NCBI GenBank assembly: GCA_023248995.1
Contig: JAHFDN010000004.1
Span: 1 to 61,672 of the forward strand
From: Candidatus Rokuibacteriota bacterium
GTDB lineage: Bacteria > Methylomirabilota > Methylomirabilia > Rokubacteriales > CSP1-6
DNA length: 61,672 nucleotides
Direction: 5' to 3'
Below are positions 17,532-26,044 of the stretch, in pieces. The notes under the pieces are model-generated. The model did not search any database, was not told the DNA's origin, and saw only the letters and a list, made by a program, of their open reading frames with translations. Numbering within the stretch: the first letter of the stretch is position 1; each line of letters begins with the position of its first letter. The position numbers and the translations under genes are program-made.

Positions 17532-19475
17532 TCAGGTCTTCCGCGGCTCGGGGAGAATGGCGAGGGCCGCGCCGAGCGTCAGGATGAACCCGCCGATCCA
17601 GATCAGGGTGACGAAGCGGTTGAGCTGAACCTTGACGGTCGCCTGGCTTCCGTCCCGCGCGAAGTCCCCGAGTACCAGGTAGAGGTCCTCCCGGAGGCCC
17701 ATCAGGTAGTCCACGGCGGCGATGGGGGTCTGCTCCTGGGGATAAAACTTCTTGGCGGGAGTCATCACGGCGAGCGCGCGGCCATTGTTCGCGACCGTGA
17801 AGGTCCCTGTCACCTTGAAGTGGTTCGACTCTTCCGAGGCCGCGAGCCCGTCGAAGCGGACGTTGTACTGTCCGATCTGGAGCGCCTCGCCGCGCCGGAG
17901 CGTGGTCTCCGTCTGGATGCTCCACGCCTGGGACCCCGTCACTCCCAGCGCGACCACCAGGATGCCCAGGTGGACCACGAAACCTCCGTAGCGCCGGTTC
18001 TGCCGCATCAAGAGACCGCCCATCGCCGGGAGGAGCCGTTCTCCCGTCCGGAGCCTGGCCCCCGTGGCGCGGTAGAAGTCCAGCACGATGGTGGCCGCGA
18101 CGAAGACGACCAGGCTCAGGCAGGTCAGCGCCAGAGCGTTGGCCACGCCCAGGAGCCGGAACACGCCGGCCGCGAGGATGCCGGCTCCGACGGGGGCGAG
18201 GAAATTCCGGCGGAGGTTATCCCGGGAGGCGCGCCGCCAGGCGATCAACGGTCCCACGCCCATCAGGAAGATCAGCGCGAGAAAGATGGGGATGTTCACC
18301 AGGTTGAAGAAGGGCGCGCCCACGCTGACCTTGACGCCGCGAATGGCCTCGGAAAGGAGCGGGAAGATGGTGCCGAAGAAGACGGTGAAGGCCGCGGCGA
18401 CGAGGAAGAGGTTGTTCAGGAGGAACGCCGACTCGCGTGAGACGATCGAGTCCAGCTTGCCCTCGGCCCTGAGCCGGTCGCCCCTGGCGGCGACGAGCCC
18501 GAACGCACCCAGGAGGACCAGGGCGATGAAGCCGAGGAAGAAGGCCCCGATCGAGCCCTGGGTGAACGAGTGGACCGAAGAGAGGATCCCCGAGCGGGTC
18601 AGGAAGGTTCCGAAGATGGTGAGGCCGAAGGTCAGGATGATCAGCGTCAGGTTCCAGAGCTTCAGGATGTGCCGCCGCTCCTGGATCATCACCGAGTGCA
18701 GGAACGCGGTGCCCGTCAGCCACGGCATGAAGGCCGCGTTCTCCACCGGGTCCCACGCCCAGTAGCCGCCCCAGCCGAGCACGTGGTAGCTCCACCAGCC
18801 ACCGATCAGGAGCCCCAGGGAGAGGAAGTACCAGGCCACGATGGTCCAGCGCCGGGTCACCCGCATCCATTCGTCGCCGGTCCGGCCCGTGATGAGGGCG
18901 GCCATGGCGAAGGCGAAGGGGACGGTGAAGCCCGTGAAACCCAGGTAGAGCGCCACCGGGTGGGTGATCATCCCGGTGTCCTCCAGGAGCGGGTTGAGGC
19001 CGCGGCCGTCCGGCGGGATCGGCGCGAGCCGCTCGAACGGGGGCGCGGGAATCGTCATCACGAGGAGGAAGAAGGTGAGAATGCCCAGCATGACCGAGAG
19101 CACCCACGGGTAGAACTCCGCCTGCCGGGACCGGTACCGGACGATGATCAAGAGGGTGTAGAGCGACAGCATGGCCGACCAGAGGATGATGGAGCCCTCC
19201 AGCGCGCCCCAGAGCGCGGTGATCCGGTAGTAGAACGGCGTGCCGCGGTTGGTGTTGATCGCGACATAGCGCACGGAGAAATCGAAGGTGAGGAACGCGT
19301 AGACCAGGAGGAGCATCGCGGCGACGATCAGGACGAACGTCCCGATGGCGGCGTGCTGGGCCGACTGGATCAGGACCGGGCGGTTGGTCCGGGCTCCGAT
19401 GGCGCAGGCGGCGCTCCCGTACAGCGCGAGCCCCAGGGCGACCGCGGTCATCGCGTAGCCGATCTCGGCGGTCAT
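17532..19475 (-). CDS. ccmF: Cytochrome c heme lyase CcmF
   Basis: 647 residues with about 14-15 membrane helices. The heme-handling WWD domain is clear (GWGGYWAWDPVENAAFMPWL) and a conserved HPVALYLGFTG segment precedes it; a long periplasmic loop near residues 520-620 and a last C-terminal helix complete the family pattern. CcmF with CcmH attaches heme from holo-CcmE to apocytochromes. The start at 19475 overlaps ccmE by ATGA; a longer in-frame opening upstream only shadows ccmE. Confidence 0.97.
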   Translation of the reverse strand: MTAEIGYAMTAVALGLALYGSAACAIGARTNRPVLIQSAQHAAIGTFVLIVAAMLLLVYAFLTFDFSVRYVAINTNRGTPFYYRITALWGALEGSIILWSAMLSLYTLLIIVRYRSRQAEFYPWVLSVMLGILTFFLLVMTIPAPPFERLAPIPPDGRGLNPLLEDTGMITHPVALYLGFTGFTVPFAFAMAALITGRTGDEWMRVTRRWTIVAWYFLSLGLLIGGWWSYHVLGWGGYWAWDPVENAAFMPWLTGTAFLHSVMIQERRHILKLWNLTLIILTFGLTIFGTFLTRSGILSSVHSFTQGSIGAFFLGFIALVLLGAFGLVAARGDRLRAEGKLDSIVSRESAFLLNNLFLVAAAFTVFFGTIFPLLSEAIRGVKVSVGAPFFNLVNIPIFLALIFLMGVGPLIAWRRASRDNLRRNFLAPVGAGILAAGVFRLLGVANALALTCLSLVVFVAATIVLDFYRATGARLRTGERLLPAMGGLLMRQNRRYGGFVVHLGILVVALGVTGSQAWSIQTETTLRRGEALQIGQYNVRFDGLAASEESNHFKVTGTFTVANNGRALAVMTPAKKFYPQEQTPIAAVDYLMGLREDLYLVLGDFARDGSQATVKVQLNRFVTLIWIGGFILTLGAALAILPEPRKT

Positions 19476-19918
19476 CGAGTTCCCGGTCCCTTCAGGGTGT
19501 TGAGGAGTTCCTTGTAGCCGGCCTGCGCCTCGTTCCCGTGCGGGGCTTTGTACTCCTCGGAGTGCTTGGCCATGATCAGCGAGGCCTTGAAGTAGCCCTC
19601 GCCGCTCCACGTTCCCTCCACCACGGCTCCACGCCCCTCGGCGAAGAGATCCGGCGGGGTGCCCTTGTGCCTCACGGGAACCGAGGTCTTGCCGTCCGAG
19701 AGGACGAAGGAAAGGTCCAGGCTGCGCGCCTCCCACTTGAGTGATCCCGGTGCCACCAACCCCCCGAGCCGGTACGCCTTGCCGGGCACCGGCTGGGCCT
19801 GGAGCTCGCTCGGCGTGACGAAGTACACCACCGACTGGCTCACCCCCGCGTACACCAGGTAGCCGAGCGCCCCCAGGATCACGGCGCCGCCGAGGAGGAA
19901 CTTCCCGCGGTGGCTCAC
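19472..19918 (-). CDS. ccmE: Periplasmic heme chaperone CcmE
   Basis: 148 residues from a GTG at 19918 that overlaps the ccmD stop (GTGA); a GTG at 19948 would add ten residues and overlap ccmD more. One membrane helix (KFLLGGAVILGALGYLVYAG) anchors an OB-fold domain (YRLGGLVAPGSLKW, VPVRHKGTPPDLF, GRGAVVEG). The heme-binding His and nearby Tyr are in MAKHSEEYKAP, the HxxxY form. It takes heme from CcmC and delivers it to CcmF. Confidence 0.95.
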   Translation of the reverse strand: MSHRGKFLLGGAVILGALGYLVYAGVSQSVVYFVTPSELQAQPVPGKAYRLGGLVAPGSLKWEARSLDLSFVLSDGKTSVPVRHKGTPPDLFAEGRGAVVEGTWSGEGYFKASLIMAKHSEEYKAPHGNEAQAGYKELLNTLKGPGTR

Positions 19919-20052
19919 GCGCGCCTGCCCTCCTGGCGGGCCTTCCACTTGTGCAGCTCGGCTTCCCTGCGGATCAGGTGCCGCCAGTAGCCGAACAGCA
20001 CGAGCACCGCGATCCCGTAGGCGGCCGACACGAACCCCCAGTGGTCAGGCAC
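19915..20052 (-). CDS. ccmD: CcmD, small membrane protein of heme export
   Basis: A 45-residue protein that I translated by hand: GTG start, MPDHWGFVSAAYGIAVL as the start of one membrane helix, then YWRHLIRREAELHK, a basic and amphipathic tail. A short N-terminus, one helix and a positive tail after it are exactly CcmD. It overlaps ccmC by 8 bp and ccmE by 4 bp, which fixes its place in the operon. CcmD releases holo-CcmE from the CcmABC complex. Confidence 0.9.
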   Translation of the reverse strand: MPDHWGFVSAAYGIAVLVLFGYWRHLIRREAELHKWKARQEGRRA

Positions 20053-20692
20053 GGAGCTCGTCCTCCAGCCGGCGCACGGTCAGGCGCTTCGACAGCAAGT
20101 AGAGGAAGACAAGAAGGAGGGCGACCACGTTCACCAGCAGCGCGCGGAGCATGGCGGGGGCCATGGGCGCCCGCTCGGGGCTCAAGATCGTGGGGGGCTG
20201 GTGGAGCGTCCGCCACCAGAGCACGGAGAAGTGGACGATCGGAATGTTCACGGCGCCCATGATCCCGACGACGGCGGCGTACCTGGCGCCCCGGTCCCGC
20301 TCCTCGGCCATGCTGCGGAGCAGCAGGTAGCCGACGTAGACGACGAACAGGATGGCCGTGGAGGTCAGGCGCGCGTCCCAGGTCCACCACGTCCCCCAGG
20401 TCGGCTTCCCCCAGATCGAGCCGGAGACCAGGGTGAGCGCGGTGAACACGACCCCGATCTCGCCTGCGGCGTGCGCGAGCCTGTCCCACGCCAGGCGACG
20501 GGTGAAGAGGAACCCCAGACTCCCCGCCAGCACCAGCGCGAAGGCCACGTAGGCGGTCAGGATGGAGGGGACGTGCAGGTACATGATCCGCTGGACGTTC
20601 CCCTGGACGGCGTCCTTCGGGGCGTAACCGAACCCCATGGCGAGTCCCGCCAGGAGGCCCAGTGCCGCGAGCCAGCCGAGCCAGCGCGTCAC
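20045..20692 (-). CDS. ccmC: Heme handling protein CcmC
   Basis: 215 residues, six membrane helices, with the WWD motif TWGTWWTWDARLTS and flanking conserved His residues (YLHVPS, IVHFSVLWW). CcmC loads heme on CcmE. Normal length; 3 bp from the ccmB stop. Confidence 0.96.
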   Translation of the reverse strand: MTRWLGWLAALGLLAGLAMGFGYAPKDAVQGNVQRIMYLHVPSILTAYVAFALVLAGSLGFLFTRRLAWDRLAHAAGEIGVVFTALTLVSGSIWGKPTWGTWWTWDARLTSTAILFVVYVGYLLLRSMAEERDRGARYAAVVGIMGAVNIPIVHFSVLWWRTLHQPPTILSPERAPMAPAMLRALLVNVVALLLVFLYLLSKRLTVRRLEDELRA

Positions 20693-20695
20693 GTC

Positions 20696-21373
20696 CTAGG
20701 CCTCGAGGATGAACTCGAACGTGAGGAGCCCCACGACGAGGTAGATGATGTCGGCGGCGGCGACGAGCTTGAGCCACTGGCCCACCTCGGCGAGCGGCAG
20801 CCCCTGGAGCACGGCCTCCGTGGCCTTCACGGTCGCCAGGAGCACCGGCACCTGGACCGGCAGGAGCAGGAGCGGGAAGAGCAGTTCGCGCGCCCGCACC
20901 CGGGCCGTCATGGCCGCGAAGAGCGTCCCCACCGCCGCCAGACCGGCCGTGCCCAGGATCATGACCACCGAGAGCGGCGCCAGGGCTGACCAGAGGTCCA
21001 CGTTGTAGAAGATTCCGAACAGCGCCAGCAGCACGACCTCGACGATCAGCATGAGGAGAAAATTTCCCGCGAGCTTGCCCAGGTAGATGGCGCTCTTGTC
21101 GCCGGGCGTCAGCACGAGCCCTTCCCAGCAGTCGTTCTCGCGCTCGACGAGGAAGGTCCGGCCCAGCCCCAGGAGCCCGGCCAGCACGAAACCCAGCCAC
21201 AAGAGGCCGGGGAGAGCGGCGGCGAGTCGCTCGCGGTCGGGGCCGAGGGCGAACTCGAAGAGGAGGAGGAGCAGGAAGGCGAAGAAGAACAGCGCGTTCA
21301 AGCTCTCCTTGCTCCGCCGCTCGGTGAGGAGATCCTTCCACAGAACGATCCAGGCGCGCCGCGCGAACATCAT
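20696..21373 (-). CDS. ccmB: Heme exporter membrane protein CcmB
   Basis: 225 residues starting MMFARRAW, six membrane helices, with the conserved ERENDCWEGLVLTPGDKSAIYLGK segment (seen as ERENDCWEGL, GDKSAIYLGK). CcmB is the permease of the CcmABC complex that frees holo-CcmE. The repeat copy B at 21375-21452 fills the gap to ccmA and ends two bases before this start codon, so no ordinary ribosome binding site is present; in mRNA the hairpins sit just upstream of the ATG. Confidence 0.94.
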   Translation of the reverse strand: MMFARRAWIVLWKDLLTERRSKESLNALFFFAFLLLLLFEFALGPDRERLAAALPGLLWLGFVLAGLLGLGRTFLVERENDCWEGLVLTPGDKSAIYLGKLAGNFLLMLIVEVVLLALFGIFYNVDLWSALAPLSVVMILGTAGLAAVGTLFAAMTARVRARELLFPLLLLPVQVPVLLATVKATEAVLQGLPLAEVGQWLKLVAAADIIYLVVGLLTFEFILEA

Positions 21374-21374
21374 G

Positions 21375-21452
21375 CCTCGGAGGGGGGCTTTGCCCCCCTC
21401 CCGATTCCTCCCCCCGAGGGTTGCGCGGGCAAAGCCCGCGCTCGAAAGCGCG
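21375..21452. repeat. Dispersed two-hairpin repeat, copy B (ccmA-ccmB gap)
   Basis: Same design as copy A: a long stem of CCTCGGAGGGGGGC...GCCCCCCTCC with a TTT(G) loop, then GCGCGGGC-AAA-GCCCGCGC and CTCGAAAGCGCG. Loop bases differ while stems are conserved, a sign of base-paired structure. It lies two bases from the ccmB start codon. Confidence 0.85.
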
Positions 21453-21476
21453 TGGTCCAGTTCGGATGCATGTACA

Positions 21477-22217
21477 TCACGCGCCGTTCTCGGTGGAGAG
21501 CGCGTAGAGGCGGTGGAGTTCCTCCAGGTCGAGGGAAGCGCGCGCACGGTCCAGCGCGATCCTGCCGCCGGACAAGATTGCCACCCGATCCGCGACGGAA
21601 AGTCCGCGCCCGAAGCTGTGCGTGGCCACGATCACGGCGCCGCCCTTGCCCTTGAAGTCCAGCATGACCTCCTCGATCCACTTCTTGCCTTTCTGATCGA
21701 GCCCCGCGTACGGCTCGTCGAGCAGCAAGAGGCGCGGGGCACCGAGCAGGATCCGGGCCAGGGCGAGGCGCCGCTTCATCCCGCTGGAGAAGGTCCGCGC
21801 TCGCTCGCCCGCCACCTGATCCAGCTCCACGGCTCTGAGCGCGCTCTGGAGCGAAGCTTGGTCGGCGGGGAGCCCTGCCATGGTAGCCCAGAAGCGGAGG
21901 TTTTCCGCGGCGGTCAGGTCCTCGTACACGTAACTGCCGTGGGCCAAGAGCCCGACGCGCGCGCGAATCGACTCCACGTCTTTCGCCAGATCGAAACCGG
22001 CCACGCGCCCCCGACCGGCCGAGGGCCTGAGGAGCGTGGCGAGGATCTTCAGGAGCGTGGTTTTTCCCGACCCGTTCGCCCCGAGCAGCGCCAGCACCTC
22101 GCCCGCGTCGACGCGGAGATCCACGCGGTCCAGGACGGTATTCGGCCCGAATGCCTTCCGTACCCCCTGGATGTCAACGGCGTGCTGGGGCGCGGGCGGG
22201 GAAAGGTCCCGGGTCAT
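21477..22217 (-). CDS. ccmA: Heme exporter ATPase CcmA
   Basis: 246 residues, an ABC ATPase: Walker A GANGSGKTT, Q-loop region, signature FSSGMKRRLALAR, Walker B LLLLDEPYAGLD, and the switch His in VATHSFG. It powers release of heme-loaded CcmE. First gene of the ccm operon, which runs A to I on the minus strand; the promoter should lie in the 48 bp between it and htpX or inside htpX. Confidence 0.95.
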   Translation of the reverse strand: MTRDLSPPAPQHAVDIQGVRKAFGPNTVLDRVDLRVDAGEVLALLGANGSGKTTLLKILATLLRPSAGRGRVAGFDLAKDVESIRARVGLLAHGSYVYEDLTAAENLRFWATMAGLPADQASLQSALRAVELDQVAGERARTFSSGMKRRLALARILLGAPRLLLLDEPYAGLDQKGKKWIEEVMLDFKGKGGAVIVATHSFGRGLSVADRVAILSGGRIALDRARASLDLEELHRLYALSTENGA

Positions 22218-22265
22218 CGCATTCAGCGCCGATCGTATCAGCCTTGACGGAAGTCTCCGTCGCGA

Positions 22266-23111
22266 TCAGACGCGCATGGCGCGCAGGCGCGCGATCCGCT
22301 CTTCGATGGGCGGGTGGGTCGAGAAGAGCCTGAGCAGCGTCCGGCCGCTCAGCGGGTTGACGATGAAGAGATGCGCCGTCGCCGGGCTCGCGTCCATCGG
22401 GAGTGCCTGGGAGGCGGCTTCGAGTTTCCCCAGGGCCTTGGCGAGCCCCGACGGCTTGCCCGCGAGCCGGGCGCCGCTGGCGTCGGCCTGGTACTCCCGG
22501 GCGCGGGAGACCGCCAACTGGATCAGCATCGCCGCGAAGGGCGCCAGGATCGCCATCAGGAGCGCCCCGAAGACGCCACCCCCCTCCTCCTCGTCGTCCC
22601 GACGCCCGCCGAAGATCGCTGCCCACTGCGCCATGTGGGCCAGATAGGTGATGGCGCCCGCGAGGGTCGCGGCGATCGTCGCGATCAGCACGTCCCGGTT
22701 CTTCACGTGGGACAGTTCGTGGGCCAGCACCCCCTCGAGTTCTTCCTCGTCCAGGATCCGCATGATCCCTTCGGTCACGGCCACGGCGGCGTGCTGAGGG
22801 TTGCGGCCGGTGGCGAAGGCGTTGGCGGTCTCGCTCGGAATCAGGTACACGCGCGGCATGGGGATCGCGGCGCGGGTCGCCAGGGTGCGGACGATCCGGT
22901 AGAGCCCCGGCGCCTGGGACTCCTCGATCGGCTTGGCCCCGTACATGGCGAGGACCATCTTGTCGGAAAACCAGTAGCTGGCGACGTTCATGACCAGGGC
23001 CAGGAAGAACGCGACGAGCATGCCCTGCTGCCCGCCGACGGCCCCGCCGATCAGGACCAACAGGACCGTCAGGACCACCAGGAGCAGGGCCGTCTTGAAG
23101 ATGTTCGACAT
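22266..23111 (-). CDS. htpX: Membrane zinc metalloprotease HtpX
   Basis: 281 residues from the Met at 23111 (GGGGGTGAG upstream). Two N-terminal helices, conserved [13 protein letters not shown], the zinc site HELSH, two further helices, and the third ligand region [15 protein letters not shown]. HtpX degrades damaged membrane proteins under stress. A promoter with TTGACG-N17-TACATT lies upstream. The linker DDEEEGGG after the third helix is typical. Confidence 0.95.
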   Translation of the reverse strand: MSNIFKTALLLVVLTVLLVLIGGAVGGQQGMLVAFFLALVMNVASYWFSDKMVLAMYGAKPIEESQAPGLYRIVRTLATRAAIPMPRVYLIPSETANAFATGRNPQHAAVAVTEGIMRILDEEELEGVLAHELSHVKNRDVLIATIAATLAGAITYLAHMAQWAAIFGGRRDDEEEGGGVFGALLMAILAPFAAMLIQLAVSRAREYQADASGARLAGKPSGLAKALGKLEAASQALPMDASPATAHLFIVNPLSGRTLLRLFSTHPPIEERIARLRAMRV

Positions 23112-23132
23112 GACACTCACCCCCCGGCTCGA

Positions 23133-23161
23133 AATGTAGCAGGGGACTCCTACCCCGTCAA
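23133..23161 (-). promoter_or_regulatory. Sigma-70 promoter of htpX
   Basis: On the minus strand, -35 TTGACG (23156-23161) and -10 TACATT (23133-23138) are 17 bp apart, about 20 bp before the htpX start. Back to back with the plus-strand promoter at 23177. Confidence 0.6.
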
Positions 23162-23176
23162 GGAACCACCTTTCCC

Positions 23177-23206
23177 TTGACAATCTCGGGCGCGGACGTT
23201 TATACT
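23177..23206 (+). promoter_or_regulatory. Sigma-70 promoter of the yceD-rpmF-plsX-fab operon
   Basis: A perfect -35 TTGACA (23177-23182) and near-perfect -10 TATACT (23201-23206) with an 18-bp spacer, in a locally AT-rich stretch 50 bp before the yceD start. The best promoter in the window, as expected for a ribosome/lipid synthesis operon. Confidence 0.8.
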
Positions 23207-23257
23207 GAGCCGATTTTGAAAAATCCCTTTGTTCATCGAAACTTAAGTTGAGTTTGC

Positions 23258-23797
23258 ATGATCATCCGGGTATCGGAAATTCCCGACGCGGGACTTCAGG
23301 TGGAGGGGGTCCGGGACTTCCCGCATCCCTTCGAAGACCCGGCCTGGGCGCTCGAGGAGCTGTCGCTCTCCGTCCTCCGGGACAAGGACGATGTGCTCGT
23401 CCAGGGGTACCTGCGCGTCCGTGTGCCCCAGACCTGCGGCCGCTGTCTCGAATCCATTCCGGTTGACGTCACCGCCCAGGTGGACTCCCGGTTCTGTCCG
23501 CGTCCCCTCGTCCGCGGCGAGGAGCTCGAGCTGGCTCCGGACGACCTCGAGGTGGATTTCTACGCCGATGACCTCCTCGACCTGGACCGACTGATCCGGA
23601 CGGAGGCCGAGCTCGGGCTCCCGATGAAGCCCGTCTGCCGGAGCGACTGCCGGGGGCTCTGTCCCGTCTGCGGCGGCAACCGGAACGTCACCCCGTGCGC
23701 CTGCGTGGAGCGGCTGCCCGACCCTCGGCTGGCCACCCTCAAGGACTTCGCGGTACGACTGTCCACTGGGGTCTCGGCTCGAACTTCCACACCATAG
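23258..23797 (+). CDS. yceD: YceD/DUF177-family protein (23S rRNA accumulation)
   Basis: 179 residues. The family motif is present: CGRCLE in the middle and the C-terminal [17 protein letters not shown]...CAC, a likely zinc-binding cluster. YceD proteins support 23S rRNA accumulation and nearly always precede rpmF, as here (13 bp gap). Normal length and intact. Confidence 0.92.
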   Translation: MIIRVSEIPDAGLQVEGVRDFPHPFEDPAWALEELSLSVLRDKDDVLVQGYLRVRVPQTCGRCLESIPVDVTAQVDSRFCPRPLVRGEELELAPDDLEVDFYADDLLDLDRLIRTEAELGLPMKPVCRSDCRGLCPVCGGNRNVTPCACVERLPDPRLATLKDFAVRLSTGVSARTSTP

Positions 23798-23810
23798 GGA
23801 GAAACGCGTC

Positions 23811-23993
23811 ATGCCCCTTCCAAAGCGTCGCCATTCGAAAACCCGCGGCCGGAAGCGCCGGACCCATTACAAGCTGTCGGTTCCCACGCTCTCGGTCTGC
23901 CCCCAGTGCCGCGAGGCCAAGCTGCCCCATCGGGTCTGCCCCCACTGTGGGTACTACAAGGGGCGAGAGATCCTTTCCGTCGAAGGGGCATAG
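23811..23993 (+). CDS. rpmF: 50S ribosomal protein L32
   Basis: 60 residues: [17 protein letters not shown] start, basic body, and four cysteines (CPQC, CPHC) of the zinc-binding form. Typical length. Second gene of the operon, 45 bp before plsX. Confidence 0.97.
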   Translation: MPLPKRRHSKTRGRKRRTHYKLSVPTLSVCPQCREAKLPHRVCPHCGYYKGREILSVEGA

Positions 23994-24038
23994 TCCGACG
24001 GTCCCCTGGGCTTCGTGCCCGCTTGGAGACCTTGGCCG

Positions 24039-25067
24039 ATGAGGATCGCGGTTGACGCCATGGGAGGCGACTACGGTCCCGCCGTGGTCGTCGAAGGGGC
24101 CGTGGCGGCCGCGCGCGAGTACGGCACCGAGATCGTCCTCGTCGGCGACAAGAGCGCCATCGAGCGGGAAATCTCGCGGCTCCGCGCCGCGAGCCTGTCC
24201 ATCACGATCCGGCACGCCTCCCAGGTTGTCGGCATGGCCGAGGCGGCGTCCCTGGCGCTCCGGCGCAAGCGCGACTCCTCCCTGAGGGTCGCGGCCGAGC
24301 TCGTCAAGGAGGGCGAGGCGACCGCTTTCGTCTCCGCGGGGAACACCGGAGCCGCCATGGCCATCGCCATGTTTGTGCTGGGGGTGCTCCCCGGCGTGGA
24401 TCGTCCCGCCATCGCCGTCGTCCTCCCGAGCCTCACGGGCTACACGGTCCTCATCGACGCCGGGGCCAACCTGGATCCCAAGCCCCGCCAGCTGATCCAG
24501 TTCGCGGTCATGGGGCACGTCTACGCCCGCGACATCCTGGGAAAGCCGAAGCCGCGGGTCGGGCTCCTGTCCGTGGGCGTGGAGGAGGGAAAGGGGACCG
24601 ATCTGACGCGGGAGGCGTTCGAAGAGCTCCGGGCATCGTCGCTGAACTTCATCGGCAACATTGAGGGGCGGGACATCTACAACGGCGAGTGCGACGTGGT
24701 GGTCACCGACGGCTTCACCGGAAACGTGGCCCTGAAGATCTCCGAGAGCATGGCGGAGATGATGGCGGTCATGATCAGGCAGGAGCTCGCCCGCGATCCC
24801 ATCTCGAAGATGGGCGCGCTGCTGACGAAGTCGGCCTTCGCGCGGTTCAAGAAGCGCGTGGATTACACCGAGATGGGCGGCGCGCCGCTCCTCGGAATCA
24901 ACGGGGCCTCGATCATCTGTCACGGCGCCTCTCCGGTGAAGGCGATCAAGAACGCGATTCGGGTGGCGTCGGAGTGGGTCCAGCTGGACGTGAACGAGCA
25001 CATCAAGACCGCCCTGGAGGCCGAGGCCATGCTGGGGCGCGACGGGCGGGAGGGAGGCCGCGAATGA
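24039..25067 (+). CDS. plsX: Phosphate acyltransferase PlsX
   Basis: 342 residues from the ATG at 24039; the in-frame Met at 24015 lacks conservation. It makes acyl-phosphate from acyl-ACP, the first step of phospholipid synthesis in most bacteria. Motifs: IAVDAMGGDYGP, SAGNTGA, DAGAN, VGVEEGKG, DVVVTDGFTGN, PLLGINGASIICHG. Its stop overlaps fabH by 4 bp. Confidence 0.97.
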   Translation: MRIAVDAMGGDYGPAVVVEGAVAAAREYGTEIVLVGDKSAIEREISRLRAASLSITIRHASQVVGMAEAASLALRRKRDSSLRVAAELVKEGEATAFVSAGNTGAAMAIAMFVLGVLPGVDRPAIAVVLPSLTGYTVLIDAGANLDPKPRQLIQFAVMGHVYARDILGKPKPRVGLLSVGVEEGKGTDLTREAFEELRASSLNFIGNIEGRDIYNGECDVVVTDGFTGNVALKISESMAEMMAVMIRQELARDPISKMGALLTKSAFARFKKRVDYTEMGGAPLLGINGASIICHGASPVKAIKNAIRVASEWVQLDVNEHIKTALEAEAMLGRDGREGGRE

Positions 25068-26044
25068 GGCGGGCCAAGATCGTCGGGCTCGGGGCCTACG
25101 CGCCGAAGCGGATCCTGACCAACAAGGATCTCGAGAGGATGGTCCAGACCTCCGACGAGTGGATCGTCCAGCGCACGGGCATCCGCGAGCGCCACATCGT
25201 GGACGAGAGCGAAGCGACCTCGGATCTCGCCGTCCGGGCGGCGCAGCAGGCCCTGGAGCGGGCGGGCGTGGAGCCGGAGGAGGTGGACTTTATCGTCGTC
25301 GGCACCACGTGCGGCGACATGGCCTTTCCGTCGACCGCCAACCTCGTTCAGCACCGTCTGGGATGTCGGACCGCGGGATCCGCGGATATCTACGCCGCCT
25401 GCACGGGGTCGATCTACTCGCTCTCCATCGGCGCCCAGTACATCCAGACGGGCAAGTACCGCACGGTGCTGGCCATCGGCGCCGAGGCGCTCTCGCGGAT
25501 CAGCGACTTCACTGACCGCAGCACGTGCATCCTGTTCGGGGACGCGGCCGGGGCCGCCGTCCTCCGGCCGTCCGACGACGCTTCGGGTATCCTCGACACG
25601 GATCTGTACTCGGACGGGCAGTACTGGGATCTCCTCTACCAGCCTGCCGGTGGTTCCCGGCTCCCCGCGAGCCACGAGACCGTCGAACAGCGACTGCACT
25701 ACGCGAAGATGAAAGGGAGCGAGGTGTTCAAGGTCGCCGTCCGCATGGTCGGGGAGAGCGCCGTGCGCATCCTGGAGCGAAACGGATTCAAGCCGGAGGA
25801 CGTGGATCTCTTCATCCCCCACCAGGCGAACCTCCGCATCATCGAAGCGGCGATGAAGCGCCTCGGGTTCCCGATGGACCGCGTCGTCGTGAACATCGAC
25901 CGCTACGGCAACACCGGCTCGGCCTCCGTCTACGTGGCGCTCGAGGAGGCGTGGTCCTTGGGGCGTGTCAGGCCGGGCGATCTGCTGCTCCTGGCGGCCT
26001 TCGGCGGCGGGTTGACCTGGGGCGCCGCGCTGATCCGCTGGTGA
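25064..26044 (+). CDS. fabH: Beta-ketoacyl-ACP synthase III
   Basis: 326 residues. It starts fatty acid synthesis by condensing acetyl-CoA with malonyl-ACP. Catalytic Cys in YAACTGSIYSL, His in FIPHQANLRI, Asn in RYGNTGSASV; FGDAAGAAVL is also typical. ATGA overlap with plsX and one-base overlap (TGATG) with fabD. Confidence 0.97.
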   Translation: MRRAKIVGLGAYAPKRILTNKDLERMVQTSDEWIVQRTGIRERHIVDESEATSDLAVRAAQQALERAGVEPEEVDFIVVGTTCGDMAFPSTANLVQHRLGCRTAGSADIYAACTGSIYSLSIGAQYIQTGKYRTVLAIGAEALSRISDFTDRSTCILFGDAAGAAVLRPSDDASGILDTDLYSDGQYWDLLYQPAGGSRLPASHETVEQRLHYAKMKGSEVFKVAVRMVGESAVRILERNGFKPEDVDLFIPHQANLRIIEAAMKRLGFPMDRVVVNIDRYGNTGSASVYVALEEAWSLGRVRPGDLLLLAAFGGGLTWGAALIRW

